A stretch of DNA of 64,000 nt from Schistosoma mansoni (GCF_000237925.1 NC_031497.1:1488001-1552000), one strand, 5' to 3'; shown: positions 44,224 to 58,800, numbered from the stretch's first letter. Notes: a model not told the origin generated them from the sequence alone. Numbers and translations are program-made.

Positions 44224-46859
44224 CTACTTACTTACTTACGCCTGTTACTCCCAATGGAGCATAGGCCGCCGACCAGCATTCTCCAACCCACTCTGTCCTT
44301 GGCCTTCTTTTCTAGTTCTATCCAGTTCTTGTTCATTCTTCTCATATCTGTCTCTATTTCTCGGAGTAATGTGTTTTTTGGTCTTCCTCTTCTCCTTTGA
44401 CCTTCAGGATTCCATGTGGGAACTTGCCTTGTGCCTCAGTTGGGTGACTTGCCCAATGTGTGTCTTATCCACTTCCGGCGCTTCTTCCTGATATCTTCCT
44501 CCACTGGAATCTGGTTTGTTGTCTCCCACAGTAGAATGTTGCTGATAGTATCTGGCCATCGGATCCGAAGTATTTTGCGTAGACAGCTGTTAATAAACAC
44601 TTGTATCTTCTGGATGATGGCTTTCGTAGTTCTCCACGTCTCCGCCCCATACAGTAGAACTGTCTAGACATTTGTGTTGAAAATTCTGATGTTGGTGTTG
44701 GTTGACAATTGTTCTGAGCTCCAGATGTTCTTCAGTTGTAAATATGCTGCTCTTGCTTTGCCGATACGCGCCCTCACATCTGCATCTGATCCATCGTGTT
44801 CATCAATGATGCTGCCCAGATATGTAAAGGTTTCCACATCCTCCAAGGCTTCTCCGTCAAGTGTAATTTGATTGGTGCATATTGTATTGTATTGTATCGA
44901 AGAGTCTTGCTTTTCCCTTTGTTTATATTGAGACCTACTGCTACTGAGGCTGCTGCTACACTGGTCGTTTTCTCCTGCATTTGTTGTTGCGTTTGTGATA
45001 GAAGAGCCAGATCATCCGCGAAGTCTAGATCGTCAAGCTGCATCTTGCCTGTCCACTGTATCCCGTGCATTCCTCCAGATGTTGACGTCTTCATAATCCA
45101 GTCGATGACCAGGAGAAAGAGAAAGGGTGAGAGTAAGCAACCTTGCCTAACACTGGACTTTACTTCAAACGAGTCGGTGAGCTGACCTCCGTGGACGATT
45201 TGCAGTTTAGTCCATCATAGGAGTTCCGTATGATATTGACTATCTTCTCAGGCACGCCGTAATGTCGAAGAAGCCTCCATAGTGTCATCCTGTCCACGCT
45301 ATCAAATGCCTTCTCGTAGTCAATGAAGTTGATGTAGAGTGATGAATTCCATTCGATTGATTGTTCCACAATGATACGTAGAGTTGCGATTTGATCTGTG
45401 CACGATCTATCCTTACGAAATCCGGCTTGTTGATCTCGAAGTTGGGCGTCCACGGAATCCTTCATCCTGTTCAACAATACTCTGTTGAAGACCTTTCCTG
45501 GTATTGAGAGAAGAGTGATGCCCTTGTAGTTGTCGCACTTGCTGAGATCGCCTTTCTTTGGTATCTTGATCAGAAGTCCTTTTTTCCAGTCTTTTGGTAC
45601 TTGTTCTTCATCCTAAATCTTACTGAAGAGGATGTGGAGTATCTTGGCAGTTGCTGCTACATTTGCTTTCAGTGCCTCTGCCGGGGTGTTGTCTGGTCCC
45701 GCTGCTTTGCCGCTCTTGATTTGTCTAATGGCCATGCTGATCTCTTCAATTGTTGGTGGGCCAACATCGATTGGGAGGTCTGTGGGTGCTACTTCGATGT
45801 TGGGTGGGTTCAGTGGAGCTGGTCGATTCAAGAGTTCTTTGAAGTGTTCTACCCACCTGTTTCGTTGTTCTTCAATGTCGGTGATTGCTTTGCCTTCCTT
45901 GCTCCTCTTCTGGTTCTCATATCCTCCATCGTCCTCCTGAACTTTTTGTTAATGCAGATATGGTCGATTTGATTCTGTGTGGTGTGATCCGGTGAAATCC
46001 AAGTGGCTTTGTGTATGTTTTTGTGTGGGAATATGGTGCCACCTATGACCAGTTTATTGAAGGCACATAGGTTTGCAAATCTCTCCCCATTTTCGTTCCC
46101 TTCTCCCAGTCCATGTCGTCCCATGACGTCTTCGTATCCAGTGTTGTCCATTCCAACCTCGGCATTGAAATCTCCCATCAGAATGGTCAGGTCCTTGGTT
46201 GGGCACTTCTCGAAGGTCGACTGCAGCCTATCGTAGAATTGGTCTTCAGCGTCTTCATCGTGGTCGTTGGTCGGCGCATAGCATTGGATGACGTTCATTG
46301 TAATGCCCTCTCTCTTTGTTTTGAAGGAGGCTTTGATGATCCTTGATCCATGAGATTCCCATCCAATAAGTGCATTTTGTGCTTTTCTGGACAGCATCAA
46401 TGCAACTCCTTGTGTATGTGGGGCATTTTCTTCTTCATGACCGGAGTATAACAGTTCTCCTGAAGATAGTCGTTGTTGTCCAACCTGCGTCCAATGTGTT
46501 TCGCTGATTCCAAGCACCTCCAGGTTGTGTTTTCTCATTTCTGCAGCAATTTGGAAGACTCTTCCGGTCTCCCACATTGTCCGGACATTCCATGTACCTA
46601 TAAAAATTGTCGCTCTGGTTGTAAGAAGGTGCATCGGCCTCATGACTTCCGAAGGAACTCGGCTTTCATCATGAGACGTCATAATTATTCCTTCTACTCC
46701 CAGGGCAGAGTTTGAATGGTTTGAATTATTTTTTCTGGTTGGCGTTTTTTTAGCGAGTTGATTTTCTATGGGATGGGGTCGCTAACTCCATGCCCAACCC
46801 TCCTCCTTTACCCGGGCTTGGGACCGGCAGTAACCCCCAGAGGAGCTACAGGCGGAGTT
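44224..46859 (-). mobile_element. SR2-like RTE-clade LINE, internally deleted
   Basis: 2636 bp on the minus strand with both natural ends. The 5' leader contains a CCTCTGGGGGTTACTGCC motif; the AP-endonuclease runs 46682-45905 (WNVRTMWETG, MGDFNAEVG, QIDHICINKKF). The linker between endonuclease and reverse transcriptase is lost at about 45905, where RTRRGA runs straight into the later part of the frame. The reverse transcriptase keeps the palm motifs YEKAFDSVDR (about 45300) and FADDLALLS (about 45020). The C-terminal part ends in VGWRM and [12 protein letters not shown] sequence, and the 3' end has GTAAGTAAGTAAG. The frame has several further breaks, including a stop for Trp near 45613. The 13-bp duplication is intact. 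Confidence 0.9.
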
Positions 46860-46872
46860 GGATTTATTTACC
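46860..46872. repeat. Target-site duplication GGATTTATTTACC, right
   Basis: Pairs with 44211-44223. Confidence 0.85.
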
Positions 46873-49800
46873 GCTACAAGTATTTTTAGGTAATTGATGA
46901 ACTTTTGACAACTGTTCATATATATTAGTGGTTTTGTTAATTCCTACTAAGTTTTAGCAATAACGAGGTAGAGGGAATCTCCTGTAAATGAACAAACAGC
47001 AATAAAGTTAACAATTGACTGTACATTTAGTTGGAGTTCTTCCTCTCCGCGGTTATACTAGTGTAAAATACCAACGTTGATGTTCTGTGTAGAATAACTA
47101 GGGTATACCTGCAGTCGAAGCCATACCTTACGCTTGTTACCTAACACTGACTATCCATTCGATATATACAAGTATTATGGTTATCTTGATGACCGTACAG
47201 AACAAACGACGTTGTTACGGAAATATGTTAGTAAGAGTAGGTGCAAGAAGAGAGTGCGACCACCATTGCATGGGCCAGTCAGTGACGTGCAGTTAAAAGA
47301 TTCATGTTGGTTGTCCTCAACCCTGACGAGGATCAGTATACTGTTCGTCATTCCCTGATTCAATTGCCAGATGATTCGGCTTGGTCTCAGTGACATATCA
47401 TCACCCCCACAATACTCCCTCACCAGATTCAATGGCCGTATCCAAATTAACGAACTGACTGAGACACTAGATGGAATTTTTCCTCCCCGTGAAATGCAAT
47501 TGGAAGTCAACTTATATGGACAGCATACCGACACAAACGTTAACTACCTTTCTGATTTAAACAAAAGTTCATACCAATATCAACATTGATGCAATATTGA
47601 TTGTCTTTCGATTTATCAGCACAAAATCCTTGTACTCCCCATAAGTCGAGCTCTTTACAAACAGTCATTACTATGCATCTTGATGTGACATGTTAAAATA
47701 TCTTTATACTAAATCAATCTTTCTCATGATAATCCCATTCATATCAATGGTTAAATAATATTCACATGCATTTTCATTTTAAATGTGTTGAAAATTAAAC
47801 CAAATAGTTTTGAAACTATAAGAAGTATTTCCCGGTTAGTTGCTGTTGCCTTATTTTTTTTATCTTTCAGTTTGTCAGTACGCGGAGGATCTTTATTATT
47901 CTTCTGATAACCTCTGGCGTGTGATAACCCCACCGGATTTGGTATCGAACCAACGTCACGTTGATTCTGGTGGGAATGTAGTGTAGTAGTATTGGTTCCT
48001 AACCACAGGATATTTGAAGGCGAGAGTATAATAACTGAGAAGATTTACGTTCAATATGTAACACCAAGACAAGATGAACAATGGCGGAACGCGACAACAA
48101 AGAATCGAAATGGTATGGCTCGGTCATGTAGGCGTGGGCACTTGGTGCTCAATTTTGTTTTTGTATCGACCATATAACTCACAACCCAGCCAAAATGTGT
48201 TTTTCAGAAGTGTTAAACGTTATGTTGCTGATTGTCCCGTAGAACGTGTCGGTGTAGACCATGATGTGACTTTGACATAAGATCTTATAGATCATGAAAA
48301 ATCTTCCATTTTGGTGTTAGGCCTATTATTGTAACAGCAACATTAAAGAGTTGACTTCAACCCAGAAATTGTAAGCCGGGTGGTGACAATAATCTCTAAC
48401 AAACCAAAAGAGGCAATACATACTACAAAGCAGACAACAATCGAATAAATGATACATAAGGGAGATCAAGAGAATGTTCATGGAAGAAAATATATAAAGG
48501 AATTTTCCTATGTACTCGCACAGGAATCAAACAAACTGGATTTTAAAGTTCTCCGTGACTTTAATTATGAAGAAAGAGAAAACTCAGGTGTTCGTAAATG
48601 TACATGAGACCCTTGATGGGCTGTTTTCTGGCGGACTTGTGAGAGTCTGCATATCACAGTAATAGGATGCTGTAACATCACTGACCGACTCATTATTGTC
48701 TTCAGCTCTTTGGACCAAACGATATAGTTGCTGTACATTTGGCCATAATATTGTGCCATAAAAAGGATAATAGTAACTATGGTAATTGAATGCTCGTCTT
48801 TTAGGAGTGTTTGCTTAATAATCCGTTACCATGAAATAGCAAAGGATTCTGGAATAATGCAATCTAGTTCAGGGCTCACTATCTTCACTTGATCTTGTAG
48901 AGTAAAAGTATCGATACATTTAGCGAGTTGCAAACACATCACGAAACTTGATATGGCACATAATATTTATCCTATCTTAGTTGTGAGATTATGAAGTGAC
49001 GGATGATACGCGAGATAATAAGCAGTATAAATATGTCCATCATGTTGTATGAAAACTAAAATGAGGCAGATATTACGACTGGTTACTTGAGAAAAGCTTT
49101 TTTATATGTTATACCTCCTAAAACGCAGTCGCTTCTCAAAGTAACAACAGATAATTTAGTTTTTCCTACACATAAGATGGGATGAAATGGATCACTTTAG
49201 TCACGGCAATTTCAGCGATACTGAATGAACTTGGTTATTTCTGTTACTTGGTATGTTCATCAGTCACTATTTATTCTCATTGTAAACCAACTATCGAGTA
49301 TATACCATGCACTCTATGACACTTTGTATAGACTGCGTCAATACATAAGGATTATAGAAGAAGATAATACATGAGTAACTTTTAGACTATCGTTGGTTTA
49401 GATCTAGCTTGAAGGTACGTTGTGTACTGGGGTTATGTGGGAAGAGACTGAAAGATGAAAGAACGAACTTCACGTAAAACTAATAGTATCAAAAGTTATG
49501 AATCATTGGAAATAATCCTTAACCAATAATTTTCGTTTTTTATTTCGACTATTGTAAGCCTTCAGCATCCTGTCGACAATGATTTTTGTATTGAGATGTG
49601 AATAAAAAATGCCCGAAACCCCACTTATCGAAACTGTTGGTCTTCAGTACGTTTCCACATTTTTACAGGAGTTTTGAAAGTAAAGGGTTTGTATAGGAAA
49701 ATAAAATAAAGTTATACTAAACTACGTAGATGTACAATTTGTTTCTAAGTGGGTGATATGAATTGAACGAGTAGGCGCGCCCTGTGAATCTGTGGGGAGA

Positions 49801-50005
49801 ACACATGGGTGTCCTTGTAAGACGGTTTTGTGCAATTGTTGAGTGTTTTAATTGTGTGTGAAGTTGATAGAATAGTTATTATAAAAGTATCTTCACAATG
49901 ATCCCATTTATGTGCACTGACATGCGCTTTCACCAATCAAAGTTATGGTAGGAACGTAGGGCACTTTTTTATATATGTGAAAGCTCATGGTGCTTAGTAA
50001 GTTGG
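46873..50005. other. 3.1 kb mostly unassigned
   Basis: No gene is supported apart from the weak candidate at 47371-47589. At 48060-48280 a short plus-strand frame (RIEMVWLGHVG) slightly resembles a LINE C-terminal segment but is too short to call. Confidence 0.4.
47371..47589 (+). other. Possible axonemal dynein light-intermediate chain-like fragment
   Basis: The translated stretch ELTETLDGIFPPREM resembles the conserved AEEILNAILPPREW segment of DNALI1/p28-type chains. The match is short, the following residues agree poorly, and no flanking exons were found. It could be chance or a gene relic. Confidence 0.2.
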
Positions 50006-50290
50006 TTAAACATGAATACGTATTCCGGAACTCAGTTTCTCAGGAGTTAGCAGGTTGTATAATTCTAGGTGACTTAGTAACTCAGCTTGAATTATCTTTT
50101 CAAGTAACTTACCTAATATGCTGGTTAGATTAACAGCTCTGTAGTTAGATGCGATATCTCTGACCGTCTTCAAATGTAGGGCTAACAACAGCATCTTTCC
50201 AATCCTTAAGAAGTTGAGTGTAGGGACAGAACGTGTTGAAGAGCATTGTGAGTGGACTTGTAATAATGTCTTCGAGAGATGACAACAGTC
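50006..50290 (-). mobile_element. CR1/Jockey-type LINE reverse-transcriptase fragment
   Basis: Minus-strand pieces read LTMLFNTFCP, LLKDWKDAVVSP and NYRAVNLTSILGKLLEKII, the N-terminal reverse-transcriptase blocks of this LINE group (compare KDWKxAxVxPI and NYRPVSLTS). Frameshifted and short. Confidence 0.65.
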
Positions 50291-50399
50291 GGGGATGTAA
50301 CCCGCTGCGAACCGTTATCTCAAACGTAAGGTATCAGGCTAGCGGCTTACACATCGTGGGTATAAGCCGACGCTGGGACTGATTGGAAAAAGCTGTGAG

Positions 50400-50620
50400 G
50401 TGGTCAATGTATGATGTGATCTCGTGGTATGAATGAAAGCTGTACAGGACCGGTTTCTGTTGGTCCTTCACGACTCCCTGGTTGGTGTCCTAGAGGTGGT
50501 GCAACTCAGTGGCTATAGATGTTATCCGACATGACTCAAAACAAAATGCCAGTGACGGTTCTGTTATGGTTTTCATTTTATCTCTTTAATAATGGTATGA
50601 GTGACATTTAGTTGAAATAG
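50400..50620 (+). mobile_element. LINE C-terminal fragment, 33191-family
   Basis: The plus-strand frame around 50478 reads RLPGWCPRGG, then QWL, a stop, and MLSDMTQNK, matching the RLPGWGPRD...WLETLSDMAQNRSQW tail of the RTE-like family. Old, with a stop codon and no intact 3' end. Confidence 0.55.
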
Positions 50621-52027
50621 TTCATCGTGATTTCACTTTTTAGATCCGTTTTGCTTCTCTTACTACAATCTATTCCTATTCCCTTAACCCTATTCATTTA
50701 TTTGTTTCTGATTACATTTCTTCAATCCCTTTCGATTTAACCCACTCCTTATAAAGTAATCCTGGATGTTTGTTTTCTGATACGCCATCTGATATTATTT
50801 TCTTTCATTCCGACTTCTGGTTCTTTCTTAAATTATCTTTATTGTTATGTTGAGGTGTGGTATGAGAAATTGAACTAATACATATGTATTCCAGGTCTTA
50901 CGGTGTCTTTGACGAACTGACAGATATGTAGCTGAGTAGCGAGTAAGCAAACTTGCTCTTAATTACTAAGTTTGATCATATTCACCAGTTTGCTTATGCA
51001 TCAGAGATCGAAGTTACCTTTTTTCAACCAGTGAATGAAATTCATAACCGTTCTATATAATATGGTTCTTTTTCTAATAAGCAAAACTCAAAGATGGATA
51101 GTTGGATGTTTACATGGCTTTCGAGATGCGTTTTTTGTTCTTGTAGAGCTTCTGCCCGGTGACTTAAATTTGTTTTATTTTGAATTGAATGGCGATATGT
51201 TTATGCGCTAAACTACTATTTTGAAACTTCAACTTCAATAGAGTAGACAAGACTACTTTTTTCCTTTTCTCCGCTTCACTGACTAAAGTAAGAAGTCCAG
51301 TTTCGTCACAGCTTTGAAAACGACTTAAGTAAAATTAAAGATACGTTTAAATTTATCGCTTATATATAGATCACAGTGATTATAATTTGTGAACTGACTA
51401 ATTGTAAGTAAACACAGATCATAGTGAAAGTGCATCGAAATTCCATAAAACAATGTAACGAAAATTGGTTGGGAATTGACCGTAAATTCATCTCTTCATA
51501 AATCGTATTCGAGGATTTCGCATCTCCAACAGTAACTTTATCAAAAGATATCTCTTCATAATTCGTAGTCTTTTTTCACTTATGACTTATCTACGAGAAA
51601 AGACACGGAGAAATCGGTTGCATAAGCCCTATCCTGTTATCCTGTCGAATAACTATTGTTTCAAGGTTAATTGCTATTTTCATTTTAGGTCTTTCTGGAC
51701 ACTGATCAGGTCTTGATTATTGTGGTTTCTCTTTGTAATGATGTAGCTGATTTACTAAGTACATGTCTGTTAACTTTTGTTTATGCCAAATGTTCTATGT
51801 CTGGTGTCATAAAATGTTCTTCGGCTGCTCAAACTAAAGTAGGTGAGACAGTGTTCATCTTGTTAATTAAGTGTTACGTCTGGCCGATTGTGAACGCTAT
51901 ATTCGCTTCCCTAAGCTAGTTCCGTACCCCCCAAAGCTAGAACTACTCCGCGACTTGAAGACCAGAGAAAAGGCACAAAGTGTGAGGGAAGCACTTTACT
52001 ACAGAGTTCCCTCTCTTTATACAATAT
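50621..52027. other. Unassigned DNA upstream of STARD7
   Basis: No gene was resolved. The first exon of STARD7 probably lies here or further left but could not be recognised. A 69-codon plus frame (51871-52080) partly overlaps the histone fragment and is not called. Confidence 0.35.
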
Positions 52028-52354
<327 letters not shown>

Positions 52355-52483
52355 TTAAATCGCTAATCCATCTATCCTCCATTTCTATGTATAATTTAGA
52401 AATTATTCAGTTTTCTTCATTATAAAAGCCTATTGTTCAGTATTTAGTTTTTTATATAATACTTTTCTACTTTTGAATTACAG

Positions 52484-52803
52484 AAACATGTTTTACAATC
52501 TCCTATTTCCGTTCAACTCCATTCTCTCGCCCTAAACTTTTCGTCTCAGATAGAAAAAGCATGTTGTCAACCTGATTCCACATTCTTGAGATTCCTGTCA
52601 TCCACTCATCGAACATTACTAGCTAATCTGTTTTTGTGTCGTCACTCAGGAACATTAATCTTCCGTCGGTTACGTGAAAAATATTTTAGCCTACACTCAA
52701 ATATAAACACAGATTCTCGATTGTTTATAACTCAAAAAGTTTTACTTGGAGGGTCTTTAATTTCATTCGCTCAAGATAAAATTACTGATGAAGAGGTTTT
52801 AAC
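52484..52803 (+). CDS. STARD7: STARD7 first visible exon
   Basis: Open from the acceptor AG at 52482-52483; ends phase 2 before GTAAGT. The N-terminal region contains many Leu, Arg and His residues, possibly part of a mitochondrial targeting sequence. The left border is less sure than the right. Confidence 0.65.
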
Positions 52804-55800
52804 GTAAGTAAAGCTATTGACTATTCTCACTCCTGTTTTATCTTTAGCACTTTAAAAAGTTTTTCAGTAAATGGTGATTCAAATAATTCCAACAAAAGTA
52901 GTTCATTTGTTGTTGTGGAAAATAATACTATTGAAGAGGATACCTGTTCACCAGTTGAAGATCGTACAAGAAACGAGCACTGTGAATCATGGGATCCACC
53001 ACTGACTTTAATGATACGAGAGTTACGTAAAACATATTTAAATCGGATATCAATGTTTTCACATCCTACTACGGAGCCAGTTATTGTTGATGATTCTTGT
53101 ATATCTGCTTGTGATCCAGATCCTCATGTAGATGAAATTTCAAATGAAGATCACTTCAGTGCGTCCCTTTCGTCGTTGTTTATGGATTTAAATATTCAGC
53201 CAGATGGTACGGGTTTTGTTGATGAGTCGTGGGAACTTGTTTATGATCGAACAAGTATGCACGTTTGGCGTAGACGACTGACGGTACCTCAAGTCAATGG
53301 TGAACGTAATCCCCCAAAACCAAATGCCAAGTACGAGTACCGAGGTGAGTGACTTAGAATATATTTTACATGTTTTAATTCGGTATTTTACTGGCAAGTT
53401 TTTAATTAATTTTTGCTTACAGGGGCTAACAGTATTCGTTATTTAAATATCAGAAGGTGTCGCGAAAGATACGTAAACCTAATTAGTCTTCACTTGAACA
53501 CCGATGGTCATGGTTGGGCTTACGACTAACTGTCATCAAAGTTGGCCTACTGAAATGGTGTTCGTCACGGTTGCTCACTTTCTTCACTTTTCTTTAACTT
53601 TGTCATGGAAATTCTTTTATCGATAATACTACTTTAGTTTAACCTCGATTATATGTCTATCAGGAAACTCACCTATGGACTTGGAATACGTAGATAGTAT
53701 GGTTTGTTTAGTAAAAAACGTCAACAAAATTCAGAATTTACTGAACGCCTTAAGTAACAATACACGTATATTCATGACGCATTTCTCTCCTTCTAAATGA
53801 GAAACGTTCACTCAGTAACTAGTTGTTATCAATTCATGGACTAGTCACAGGGAATAAATTAGTTGAGCTCCTTCTCCACTTCATTTATTTCAAAGGCCTC
53901 ATCAGCCTTGGTAGGTTGATGTGTGGTGAAATCTCGGTATTGATTTGGGAATCTCGATTATTTTTCGCAAACCTACGTCACTTAGTGTTGGCGAGATGTC
54001 TATTTTCCCATTAAATAAGCGAGTATACTGCTCAGGAGTTCACTTTGCATTACTGAATGTCTGTGAAACATAACCTACGAAGATATAAGACATATATAGG
54101 CTACACGCTTTCTATCACACGTGTCTTCGGAGCATTACTCGCGTATCATGAAACAATGGACTGACCCATTGTGAGATTGGGCACAGGATACTAGACAAAA
54201 ATAGATCAATTAATGAGACGTTTCATCTTTCTTATCTTGATTGATACTACTACTGTTTCTACCCTTTTACTATTCCGCTTGTTAATTCCATCTTACCATG
54301 TTACATTTAGTATGTGAAATTGAGTTACTGTGCATTTATGCCAGACTCTATGCTAATTTATGACTAATTGCAATACCAGAAAGCGATGAAATTCAGTTCG
54401 GAAGTTGTGTAGAGATTATCTCAATATATTTAACCACATTTTACAAACACAGATCAGAAAAGATAGCCAGAAGTTCATAATTATTTAGTTAATACAGATG
54501 ATTCATTCGATGAAATCGGAGATTTTTACTATGTTCATAAATATCTAAGTGTAACTTAAACATTAATGATTTTCATTTTGTCGTAATTGTTTTGTCTAGT
54601 ACAGTTAATTGCTCACTGTGCAGAAGATTTGCATTTGTCTGAAACCGGGCATTCATTATATAAAATACAAAGTTGATAGTTTTTTTAGTGTTACATATCG
54701 GTTTCACCGACTACATGCCAATTATAGGTAACTTCTGAAAACTATTTATGGACCAATATTATACGTATATTCTTATTGTAACTAGCTTATGTATATCTAT
54801 GCTCCTCTTATTACAAACTTTGTTTTGACCTATATGCTATTATTATACGATTTACTGTTGTCAAGTTATGTTCAGTTTATTAATTACCGTCTCCCACAAT
54901 TACAGCCACTTTCCGGCTTGATCTTGTATAGATGTTATTTCCTATTTTATGGTGTGATGTGATCTATTTGGCTGATTTATAAACCAGGTATGTTTTAAAT
55001 AAATGATCTGTATGGTGGAAGCTTGTATTGGTGTTCTGGACTCAACTGACAGGGCTAGGAGGACAAAGGACCAATAAGAACGCTAGGCTGCTCATACCGG
55101 TCGAACGTTATTGATTTGGCACAGTGCTAAGATGTATAAGTCGTACTGTGATTGGCGAATAAGTCACGTTATATTTAACCGGCTTAAAGTCGCAACACCT
55201 CTATCTAATCTGTTTACCATTTCATTGTCTCATTTATGTAATGCATATTTATCCTGGCACTCATTTGTATCTTAAATTTATGTTTAGATAAAAAAACCGC
55301 TACTTCATACTAGTCTCGTTCACTTGTTCTGTTTAGTTTATTTGTTTTTGATTAGACTCCCCTTCCTTCCCCTATTTCTTCAGATTCTCACTAAATATTT
55401 TGTGTAGTTCATGTTTATTTTGATACCCAATTGTACCAACGATCTATAAGTTACATACACTTGGTTTTCAAAGTATTCATCTAGAACAACAAGAAAAAAG
55501 TGGAGTAAGGGGTAAAATATGTACTATTTCATCGTTCAGATACATAGTATAAATGATCATACTATTAAGGTGCCATAACGCAAAATATATCACAATCTAT
55601 GAATCTCAATAAAAGTGCCTAAATGACACACTTTCACCATAAACTAGCGTAAATTATCTATGGTTGAGAGTTTTACATTTTCAATCTGTAAGTTATTATT
55701 ATAATGAGCGGCCTTGTTTCTTATCTTAGTTTTTTCAACTCATTGGTGGATGCATAACGTTGGACTACAATCATTGTGATTCCCTCCTTTTTTGAAGTAT

Positions 55801-58800
55801 GCTTTGACGATTCTGGACCCATGAGATTTTCATCCTATAAGTGCTTTACATCCTTCCTTGGACAGCATCAGGGCAACTCCTTGAGTGTGTGAGGCATCTT
55901 CTTGTTCGTCACCAGAGTACAGCAGCATCTCTCCCTCCTCCTGGTCTCCCACATTATCCGGATATTCCATGTGCGTATATCAGTTGTTGCTGTGGTTGTT
56001 AGGAGGAGCATCGGTCCCATGACTTCCTTAGAATTTCGGCTTTTATCATAAGGTATCATAATTCTTCATAATGAAGACCCTTCAACTACCAGGACAGAGT
56101 TTAAATAGTTTAAAATGTTTATTCTGGTTAGCGTTCTTTTTAGCAAAGTTATTTCCTATGGCATGAGGTTGTTGACCTTTTACTTAACCCTCCTCGTTTA
56201 TCCGGGTTCGGGAACGACAGGCTCCAGGCGGAGTTATGTATGGGATGTCTGTCTATTATTCTACCTGGGCAATATACTAATGACTGTTTCGTAAGTTCAA
56301 TCTTTCATAATCCAATAATTTATGCTTAGAATTAAAACTATTTTTTTGGTGGGTTTATCTTCTTGAAAATTTAATATCAATCTGTACTATATTCTGTCTT
56401 GTGTCTGTATGTATGTGTATACTCGAGAACACTGTACATTTTAAGTGTGGATTCTACATTTACCTACACACAGCTTTACATGCTAAAAATTCATCCTTAG
56501 TCTTCGTTCTATTTTATGCTTGTTTAATAGTTTGCGGACAATTTCGTGATATATCAGCTTCATCATTTTTAGAAGTACAACTCAATCTAGACTATCGACG
56601 AAAATGGGATGATAAGATTGTAGAATTGCATTGTATTACACCGAATAACGATACACATATTAAAGATTTAGATATTATTCGTTGGGTTGTACGTTTTCCA
56701 TTTCCTATGGTCGATCGAGAATATGTTTACGTACGACGTTGGTGGATTCAACCTACTGAATTTTCCTTGAATACGGAGAAATCACTTGCATCTCATAAAG
56801 ATAATTCTTCAGAATCGATTCCTTTATCTCAAGACAATACAACTAAGAACATTTCTACTAGACGCTATGCCTATCTAATTTCTCGATGCTCAGCAGATTT
56901 CAAAGAAAAATGTACCCAATCTTCTGATATTTCTTCTGTAAAGTCTTCGTGGGAAAACATAAAGAAACGGGGTCTTGTTCAAGTTCATGAATATCATTCT
57001 GAAATGTTAATTGAGTCACATGGAGAATTCAACCAAGTAAGTACCATTTAGTTACTTGTATTATATATGTATAGCTCAATATCTAAATTATACTTATCTT
57101 TGGTTAACTCCACCTACCGAGTAAAGGTTTATATATTTAGTTTTCACTCACACTTCAGTTTATGTGAAGGCTTTCGGAACCGAAGTATGCGGGGGCAGTT
57201 TATGAGCTTTGGACCTAGCGGTTAAAAGTGGAGTGCTTTTGACCATTAAGCCCAACGGTTGATTTTAAGTATTTTTATTCAAATTAATCTGATAGTCAAA
57301 ACAAAGAGTGCTTCAAGCATGTAATTAAATGACTATGATAAACTATGGTTAATATTATACGATTGTTGCGTAAAATAACTATTAAGTGAATATATTTCTT
57401 TAATATCTTTCTTGTAAGTTACTTCACTTGCTTTGTCAGTAGAAATCGTCATTTCATTTATTTATTTGTGGGCTGTGATACTACCCGGGTGCCCAGACCG
57501 AAGCAGGTGGTTTTCTTAGGGGGCCACACCCCGAGCTTTTGACCTGAAAGTCTGATCCACAAGGCAGTGGAGCATCGTGAGGAGATGCAATCCCATGGTA
57601 GCCGATGACCAACAATTGGTTCATACGCCATTTGTTCCCTCCGGATACTGGATCAAATGTGCACCATTGGTTTTGAATCAGGGTTTTCCAACTCCCCTAG
57701 ATGGATTCGCCGTGTTCACCAACCCGGTTAAAACACCGGACATTCGTCCTCTCACTTTCGTGAACAACACCCCCGGTGAGAGAAGGCAGTGAATAAGACT
57801 TCCCTGTTAGAGGCTATATACACGTGGCCATATGAGAGTATTTGGAGAGGCTGTACCAGGGCATTTGGGGTCAGTGGCGATCCTTCTGTAACCTTCTTTT
57901 ACTTTCTTCATAAAGAGTGGTTCTAACTTTCTTAACCGAAAGAGTCTTCCGGTTGTTTATTTCAGTTCCCTCATCATTACTCTTCTTTTTTTTCATTCTT
58001 TTTTCCTTTATATATACGCATCTTCTCCCTTTCTCTTCCCATCCTCATTGTTTTGTGTGGCGCATATGTATCTGGTGCCCCTTTGTACCAATATGTATGT
58101 ATTTAAATAAATAAAATAAAAATCACTTGCTTTGTTTCTGTTGAAATTTACTACGGTGTTTTTTTAACTTAAATAGAATGGACTGAATTACTATTTAATT
58201 TATTATGATGATCCCTGTCTTCCGATTAATGGATCGCCAATAAAATTATTTTCTGTCAGAGGTATGTTTATTTGTCCATTTCATTTTGTATATGCTTTTA
58301 TTTGACTATTCATATTATCAGCTGACAGTTTGTTTTGTACGTATATATTGTTCGTCACCCTTTGTCTTCCAAGAGTGTAGATGTAGCAGAATGTTTGTAA
58401 TCAGGACACGCATTTTTGATCTGGATCACAATAGACAGTCGTTTTTACGTTATCTGTATCAATAGGACTAGAAGATCTTGAAAGACATAGATATATGGAT
58501 GATGGTCAAACAGTATCAGAATGGTTGACTAATATGTTAGACGAGACTAGGAGATATACATTATTCTATGTGCTTGATCACAATCACTGATCCGTTTATA
58601 ATAAATATAGAGAAATCAGTTTGACTAATATAATTCTTAAGTATTAGTTTTAGTAACAAGCCCCTCAGATAGCCGTGCAGATTTCATGATCTAGTTGTTA
58701 ATATATAGATCTAAGTTTCACTCTTCTTTAAATCCTTATAATACTTACCGACATCTGACTGTAATCTTGTCCCTTAACTCAATGGTATTAACCGGTGGAC

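Noticed and set aside
44201-46715. Plus-strand open frames over the SR2-like LINE
   Set aside because: They are antisense shadows of the minus-strand endonuclease and reverse transcriptase.
53415-53460. A STARD7 exon after the acceptor TTGCTTACAG
   Set aside because: The downstream sequence is LINE reverse-transcriptase remnant with stops; the acceptor at 56530 joins in frame and restores the START domain.
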